A program made the position numbers and the translations under genes. Shown here one piece after another: positions 59,474 through 64,000 of a stretch of 64,000 nucleotides of DNA. Source of the stretch: UBA7657 sp049652985. Lineage in GTDB: Bacteria; Pseudomonadota; Alphaproteobacteria; Micavibrionales; Micavibrionaceae. Below the pieces are notes generated by a model that saw only the letters and a program-made list of their open reading frames with translations, did not search any database and had not been told where the DNA came from. Within the stretch, counting starts at the first letter, position 1. Each line of letters opens with the position of its first letter. The stretch covers positions 1 to 64,000 of the forward strand of contig JBASFK010000006.1 in assembly GCA_049652985.1 (NCBI GenBank), in the 5' to 3' direction.

Positions 59474-60589
59474 TTAAACCCTTAACGGCATCAGCACGTA
59501 AAGCGACGACGGGTCGCTGTTGTCCTGGATGATCGTCGGCGAGGCCGGGTCGTTCAGCGACAGGCGGCAGCCTTCGCCCTCGATCTGGCTGGTGATGTCG
59601 AGCAGGTATTTCGCGTTGAAGCCGATTTCGATATCGGTATCGCCGTTCACTTCCAGCTCTTCTGTGGCGCTGCCGGATTCCGGCGAGCTTGCCGAGAGCG
59701 TCATCTGCTTGCCCTGCAGCGTGATCTTCACAGCGCGGGATTTGCCATCGGAAATCGTCGAGACGCGGTCGATTGCGTGTGTAAAGGCTTTCGGGTCCAG
59801 TTCCACAATGCGGTTGTTGCCTTGCGGAATGACGCGCTGGTAATCAGGGAACGTGCCGTCGATCAGCTTCGACGTCAGGACGACATGGTCAAACGCGAAG
59901 CGGATTTTGGTCTCGGACAGGCTGATGCGGATTTCATCGGCGGCTTCATCGGCCAGCTTGCGCAGCTCGCCAATCGCCTTGCGCGGGATGATGACGCCGG
60001 GCATGCCCTTGGCGCCGTCCGGCAGCGGCATTTCGAAACGGGCGAGCCTGTGGCCGTCCGTCGCGACAGCGCGCAGGACTTTTACGCCCTCGTTCTCGGC
60101 CTCATGCAGGTAGATGCCGTTGAGGTAATAGCGGGTTTCCTCGGTCGACATCGCGAATTTCGTGCGGTCGATCAGCGCGCGCAGATCGGCTGCGGGAATG
60201 CCGAAATTAACCGGCTGGTCGCCTGTGCCGATGGCCGGGAAGTCGGAAATCGGCAGGCAGCTCAGCTTGAATTGCGAACGGCCGGCTTTTACGGTCATCT
60301 GCGTGCCCTCGGCGTTCAGCATCAGCTCGACGTCGGAGCCATCAGGCATCTTGCGGACGATATCATGCAGCGTGTGCGCGGGCGCAGTCGTGCTGCCCGG
60401 TTTGGCGACCTTGGCGGCGACGGATTCATTGATCTCGAGGTCCATGTCGGTCGTGGTCATAGCCAGAACGCCGTCTTTCGCGGTGATCAGGACGTTGGAG
60501 AGAATTGGAATAGTGTTCCGGCGCTCGACGACGCTCTGGACGTGGTTCAGTGATCTTAACAGGGCTGCGCGCTCGATGCTCAGTTTCAT
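59474..60589 (-). CDS. dnaN: DNA polymerase III beta clamp
   Basis: 371 aa, normal length. Sliding clamp: MKLSIERAALLRSLNHVQSVVERRNTIPILSNVLI start, central KFAMSTEETRYYLNGIYLH and C-terminal ASPTIIQDNSDPSSLYVLMPLRV (the family ends in MPMRL/V). Three clamp domains are complete. It lies between the hypothetical protein gene and the biotin cluster. Confidence 0.97.
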   Translation of the reverse strand: MKLSIERAALLRSLNHVQSVVERRNTIPILSNVLITAKDGVLAMTTTDMDLEINESVAAKVAKPGSTTAPAHTLHDIVRKMPDGSDVELMLNAEGTQMTVKAGRSQFKLSCLPISDFPAIGTGDQPVNFGIPAADLRALIDRTKFAMSTEETRYYLNGIYLHEAENEGVKVLRAVATDGHRLARFEMPLPDGAKGMPGVIIPRKAIGELRKLADEAADEIRISLSETKIRFAFDHVVLTSKLIDGTFPDYQRVIPQGNNRIVELDPKAFTHAIDRVSTISDGKSRAVKITLQGKQMTLSASSPESGSATEELEVNGDTDIEIGFNAKYLLDITSQIEGEGCRLSLNDPASPTIIQDNSDPSSLYVLMPLRV

Positions 60590-60667
60590 GAGGGTCGGAC
60601 TCTCGTGTTATGTTTAATTTTGAGAATCAGATACTAGCACAGCGATTCTTGGCAACAAAGCCAATAA

Positions 60668-61276
60668 TCACGCGGCTTTTGCCACCGGCGAAGCTATGCA
60701 CAACTTGTTCCAGAGTCGCCCGAAAAGCTCCGTTTCATAGGCGCTTAAAGCCTTCAGTTTTTCGGTATTCGCGCCGCACATTCCGAACATCTCGGCGAGG
60801 TGCATATCCTCCTCCGCCAGCAGGGATCTGAGCGAGAGTTTCAGGCCCGATTTCGAGAGGACATCGTTATAGATTTCATAGAGCCAGCAGGCCCGCAATT
60901 CGATAATCAGCGACACCCAGGGATAGGCTTCCTCGTCCGTCACCTGCGCGCTAATCCCTGCGTCCAGCCGCCCGAAATACATCAGCGCCGGCACGCGTTC
61001 CATCGTGTTGTCTTCCGTGTAGCCGTCCAGCGGCCCGCCCGCGATGCGTTCGGCCTGGCGCTTGAAGAAATAGGCGTGGCGCGCTTCTTCCGCGAGGTGC
61101 TTCAGCACATCTTCGGTCAGCGTCTTGTCCATCTGTGAGACCATGATCTTGCGGCTGCCCATATGCTCTAACATCGACAGCATGTTCATGAAACGTGCGT
61201 GATCAGCAGGGCGCTGGACGATATCCGTCAGGAAATCGCGGACCGGCGCTTCATGCCGCCTGTTGTTCGCGGCCAT
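60668..61276 (-). CDS. Ferritin-like diiron protein at the end of the biotin operon
   Basis: 202 aa from the ATG at 61276. Four-helix ferritin-like fold with a full diiron ligand pattern: E37, E64-x-x-H67 (AEEARH), E126 and E156-x-x-H159 (AEEDMH). This suggests an O2-using oxidase or hydroxylase rather than iron storage. It overlaps bioA by 26 bp, so it is expressed with biotin genes. The substrate is unknown; an alternative pimelate or acyl-chain step is one possibility, a tRNA-hydroxylase-like role another. Confidence 0.7.
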   Translation of the reverse strand: MAANNRRHEAPVRDFLTDIVQRPADHARFMNMLSMLEHMGSRKIMVSQMDKTLTEDVLKHLAEEARHAYFFKRQAERIAGGPLDGYTEDNTMERVPALMYFGRLDAGISAQVTDEEAYPWVSLIIELRACWLYEIYNDVLSKSGLKLSLRSLLAEEDMHLAEMFGMCGANTEKLKALSAYETELFGRLWNKLCIASPVAKAA

Positions 61277-62504
61277 CCCGGAGATGGTCAAGGGCGAGGT
61301 CGATGATGCCGTAGACATTGTCGAGTTCTTCTTTGGTTATGCAATAGGGTGGCAAAATATAGACCGTATTGCCGAGCGGGCGCAACAAAACGTTATGCTG
61401 CATGAAAAATTCGTAGAGTTTGGGGCCGACGACCGAGAGATAACCGCCGCTGGAATCCTTTACATCGAGCGCGAAAATCGTACCCAGCGAGCGCACATTT
61501 TCAACATCCGGGCGCTTTTGAAAGCGCTTTACGACCCCCCTGTGAGCCGCGGAAATGCTGGCGATTCCATCCATGACGGGTTCGCTTTCCCATATTTTCA
61601 GGGAAGCGAGCGCAGCCGCGCAGGCCAGCGCGTTGCCCGTGTAGGATGAAGAATGAAAGAACATTTTTCTGCGGTCTTTTTGATAGAACGCATCATAGAT
61701 TTTTGATGTGCAGAACGTCGCGCCCATCGGCAGGAAACCGCCCGTCAGGCCCTTCGACAGGCACATGATATCCGGCCAGATATTTGCCTGTTCGCACGCG
61801 AACATTGTTCCGGTGCGCCCGAAACCCGTCATGACCTCGTCGGCGATCAGGAGCACATCATGTTTTTTGCAGAGCATGAAGAGTCTTTGCAGGGTTTCAG
61901 CCGGATAAAACTTCATCCCGCCCGCAGCTAAAACCAGCGGCTCCAGGATTAGCGCCGCGACATCGCCGCCTTTCAAAACTTTCTCAAATGATTTTTCCAT
62001 GTCGTCGAATGGCAGGTGAACGACATCGAACAGGAAATCTTTGTAAACATCGCTGAACAGCCCGCGCCCGCCCGCCGACATCCCGCCGAACGTATCGCCG
62101 TGATAGCCCCCCTCCAGCGCAACCACGGTTTTCCGCGGTTTTCCGCTATGTTGCCAGTAACCAATGGCCATTTTCAGCGCGACTTCAACGGCGGTGGAGC
62201 CGCTGTCGGAATAAAACACGTGCTGAAAATTATTGTTCGTCACGCGCAGCAATTTTTCGGCGAGCTCCTCGGCGGGTGCGTGCGTGAAGCCCGCGAAAAT
62301 CACCTGCTCAAGCTTTGCCGCCTGCGCCTGCACAGCCCTGACAATTTCAGGATGGCAATGGCCGTGCGTATTCACCCACCACGATGAAATCGCGTCAATA
62401 ATTTTCCGCCCGTCCTTCGCATACAGATACGCGCCCTCGGCCCGCTCGATTTCAACCTCCGGTCCGGCCAGCGCATGCTGGGTGAAAGGATGCCAAATAC
62501 TCAT
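61251..62504 (-). CDS. bioA: Adenosylmethionine-8-amino-7-oxononanoate aminotransferase
   Basis: 417 aa. PLP enzyme converting KAPA to DAPA with SAM as amino donor. SSWWVNTHGHCHPEI near the start is specific for BioA (Trp-Trp substrate pocket). The PLP contacts LIADEVMTGFGRTG and lysine in LSKGLTGGFLPMGA are present. Overlaps bioD by 4 bp and the ferritin-like gene by 26 bp. Confidence 0.94.
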   Translation of the reverse strand: MSIWHPFTQHALAGPEVEIERAEGAYLYAKDGRKIIDAISSWWVNTHGHCHPEIVRAVQAQAAKLEQVIFAGFTHAPAEELAEKLLRVTNNNFQHVFYSDSGSTAVEVALKMAIGYWQHSGKPRKTVVALEGGYHGDTFGGMSAGGRGLFSDVYKDFLFDVVHLPFDDMEKSFEKVLKGGDVAALILEPLVLAAGGMKFYPAETLQRLFMLCKKHDVLLIADEVMTGFGRTGTMFACEQANIWPDIMCLSKGLTGGFLPMGATFCTSKIYDAFYQKDRRKMFFHSSSYTGNALACAAALASLKIWESEPVMDGIASISAAHRGVVKRFQKRPDVENVRSLGTIFALDVKDSSGGYLSVVGPKLYEFFMQHNVLLRPLGNTVYILPPYCITKEELDNVYGIIDLALDHLRDGREQQAA

Positions 62505-63130
62505 TGCTCAAAATCCTTGAGCTTGAAATTCTCCGCGAACGCGGCCATGAGCGTGCGTTCATTAAGCTCCTTCAAAATTGGCAGGCGCCCGAGAATTTTT
62601 TCGCCGGAAATATCGGCGATCGTCTTCATGTTGTCGAGATTTTCATCGCCGATAAAAGCGATGCCGTGAATGGGCATGTCGCGCGTACGGAGCGCCTCCA
62701 GCGAGAGTAGCGTATGGTTGAGCGTGCCAAGCCCCGTGCGCGCACATAAAATCACAGGCAGGCCCCAGCCGCGGAAATGGTTGATCTGCAGCACATCACG
62801 CGTTAGCGGCACCAGTAAACCCCCCGCCCCTTCGATCAGCAGCGGCCCGTCGCAGCGCGGCGGTCGCAGCGAAGCGAGGTCGATTTTCACGCGGTCAATT
62901 TCCGACGCCATGTGCGGCGATTTCGGCTCGGTGAAAATATATTTCTCGGGGAAGAAACGCTCGTCCGGCAGGCCGGTGACGTTCTGGATGATCTTCGTAT
63001 CGACGCCCTCCGCCACGCCGCACTGGATCGGCTTCCAGTAACTGGCCCGCAGCGCCAGCATGAGCATCGCTGCGAAAACCGTCTTGCCGACATCCGTATC
63101 TGTTCCGGCGATGATGCAGGCGCTGCTCAT
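62501..63130 (-). CDS. bioD: Dethiobiotin synthetase
   Basis: 209 aa from the ATG at 63130, which overlaps the bioF stop (ATGA). P-loop GTDTDVGKT near the N-terminus, KPIQCG substrate lysine motif, EGAGGLLVPL and ILCARTGLGTLNHTLLS. Forms the ureido ring from DAPA, CO2 and ATP. A much longer open frame through to 63589 is only overlap with bioF. Confidence 0.94.
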   Translation of the reverse strand: MSSACIIAGTDTDVGKTVFAAMLMLALRASYWKPIQCGVAEGVDTKIIQNVTGLPDERFFPEKYIFTEPKSPHMASEIDRVKIDLASLRPPRCDGPLLIEGAGGLLVPLTRDVLQINHFRGWGLPVILCARTGLGTLNHTLLSLEALRTRDMPIHGIAFIGDENLDNMKTIADISGEKILGRLPILKELNERTLMAAFAENFKLKDFEQ

Positions 63131-64000
63131 GCCGCCTCCCTGCGCAAATTCGTGACCAGAGCGACAGAAAATTCGCGCATGATTTTTTCGTTCAGGTGAA
63201 CACCAAGCGTGACACGCAGCCGCGCGGTATTTTCCGGCACCGTCGGCGGCCGCACGGCGCGAACGTCGAACCCTTCGCCCTGCAGCGCCGTCGCAAGCCG
63301 CACGGCCTCGGCATCCTCGCCGACAATAACCGGCAGGATGGGCGAGAAATAATCGCCGAACCGCCCCTGCAGGAAATCCATGGATTTCGCGAAATGCATA
63401 AGCTTGTGCAGCGCCTGTCTGCGCTCTGGCTCTTGCTGCGCTAACTCCAGCGCACGCTTCACCAGCACAGCCTGAAGCGGCATCGGCGCGGTGGAATAGA
63501 TGAAAGGCCGCGCCTTGTTGATCATGTAATCGATGATGTCGCGCGGCGCACAAACGAGACCGCCCGCCACACCCAGCGCCTTGCCGCACGTGTGCAGCGT
63601 AATCAGGCGCTCGTGCGGCAGGCCTTCGGACAGGCCTTTGCCATTCGCGCCGAACACGCCCGTGCCGTGCGCTTCATCGACGATTAAAAACGCGTCATAT
63701 CTTTCCGCGAGCTTATGGAGTTCAGTCAGCGGCGCCTGGTCGCCATCCATGGAATAAACGGATTCGACCGCGATCCAGCGCTGACCCTTCGCGCTTTTAA
63801 GAGCATCCTCATAGGCGTTGAGATCGTTGTGCGCGACGCGCACATGCGCGGCGTTGCTGGCCTGTATGCCGTCGCGCGCGCTGGCATGAATCAAGGCATC
63901 GAAAATGATCGTATCACCGCGCTCGGGCAGCGCGGTGAAAATCGCGGCATTCGCCTGGAACCCCGTTGCAAAAAACAGCGCGGAACCAGCGCCGAAATAA
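63127..64000 (-). CDS. bioF: 8-amino-7-oxononanoate synthase (partial)
   Basis: The window ends inside the gene; 290 C-terminal codons are visible, reading YFGAGSALFFATGFQANAA at the edge. VESVYSMDGDQAPL, VDEAHGTGVFG and the PLP lysine region LHTCGKALGVAGG are intact. Condenses pimeloyl thioester with alanine to KAPA. First visible gene of the leftward bioF-bioD-bioA-ferritin-like operon; bioB, bioC and bioH are not in view. Confidence 0.93.
   Translation of the reverse strand, partial: YFGAGSALFFATGFQANAAIFTALPERGDTIIFDALIHASARDGIQASNAAHVRVAHNDLNAYEDALKSAKGQRWIAVESVYSMDGDQAPLTELHKLAERYDAFLIVDEAHGTGVFGANGKGLSEGLPHERLITLHTCGKALGVAGGLVCAPRDIIDYMINKARPFIYSTAPMPLQAVLVKRALELAQQEPERRQALHKLMHFAKSMDFLQGRFGDYFSPILPVIVGEDAEAVRLATALQGEGFDVRAVRPPTVPENTARLRVTLGVHLNEKIMREFSVALVTNLRREAA

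Overview
The window looks like chromosomal DNA of an alphaproteobacterium. The evidence is a dnaN-recF-gyrB cluster, an argS gene, a hisC gene, a bioFDA operon, Dot/Icm-type coupling proteins DotM and DotL, and a dispersed palindromic repeat whose ends read GTCATTGCGAG. The mix resembles the Micavibrio-like lineage, but that assignment is a guess from gene content. No dnaA, rRNA or species marker is visible.

Layout. 1-6.9 kb: end of a SPINDLY/OGT-like glycosyltransferase, then a leftward surface-sugar operon (rfbF, rfbG, an rfbC-like epimerase, hexapeptide acyltransferase, SDR, cephalosporin-hydroxylase-type and TylF-type methyltransferases). It is preceded by a PapD-like chaperone and a DUF4402 protein. 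7-14.1 kb: proline-rich lipoprotein, cyclic-nucleotide-binding protein, Kup potassium transporter, a lipoprotein/glycine-rich secreted pair and a 566-aa unknown protein.

14.1-45.25 kb is an integrated, composite mobile region. It starts with a 45-bp remnant of the 3' half of tRNA-Thr(UGU) and ends at an intact tRNA-Thr(UGU); a second intact tRNA-Thr lies at 42.3 kb. Inside are: (a) a rightward ars operon (arsR, DUF6428, arsC, arsenite-channel aquaporin); (b) a leftward run of metal genes from 32.96 to 16.6 kb (copper: CopA oxidase, CopB, DUF2231, a Cys-rich protein, a P1B ATPase; nickel/cobalt/zinc: RcnA with its CsoR/RcnR repressor, HupE, a membrane anchor, a 50-aa membrane peptide, CzcCBA); (c) a satellite-like core of tyrosine integrase, AlpA-like regulator and P4-type primase-helicase (33.1-37.8 kb); (d) an FxLYD membrane protein whose upstream region folds into a long nested structured RNA candidate (38.6-38.8 kb); (e) a type II-short CBASS anti-phage operon (HNH-SAVED effector, CD-NTase, E2 fused to a SEC-C zinc motif). 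A further 2.9 kb segment between the two intact tRNAs holds a broken kup fragment, a spermidine-synthase-like membrane protein and a short protein whose start resembles an integrase arm domain.

45.4-64 kb is core-like: dotM, a small membrane protein, dotL and a pilin-like protein; a Fic-fold protein lacking the catalytic histidine; argS; gyrB; hisC with a P-loop kinase; recF, whose last 13 residues come from a palindromic repeat; a hypothetical protein; dnaN; and a bioF-bioD-bioA operon ending in a diiron ferritin-like protein.

Most distinctive observations: the structured RNA candidate; the CBASS operon with an E2-SEC-C fusion; the nested tRNA-Thr attachment architecture with arm-like TAATAAGG repeats; and two metal-operon promoters with the same 17-bp spacer and the same 6-bp gap from -10 to ATG, predicting leaderless mRNAs.
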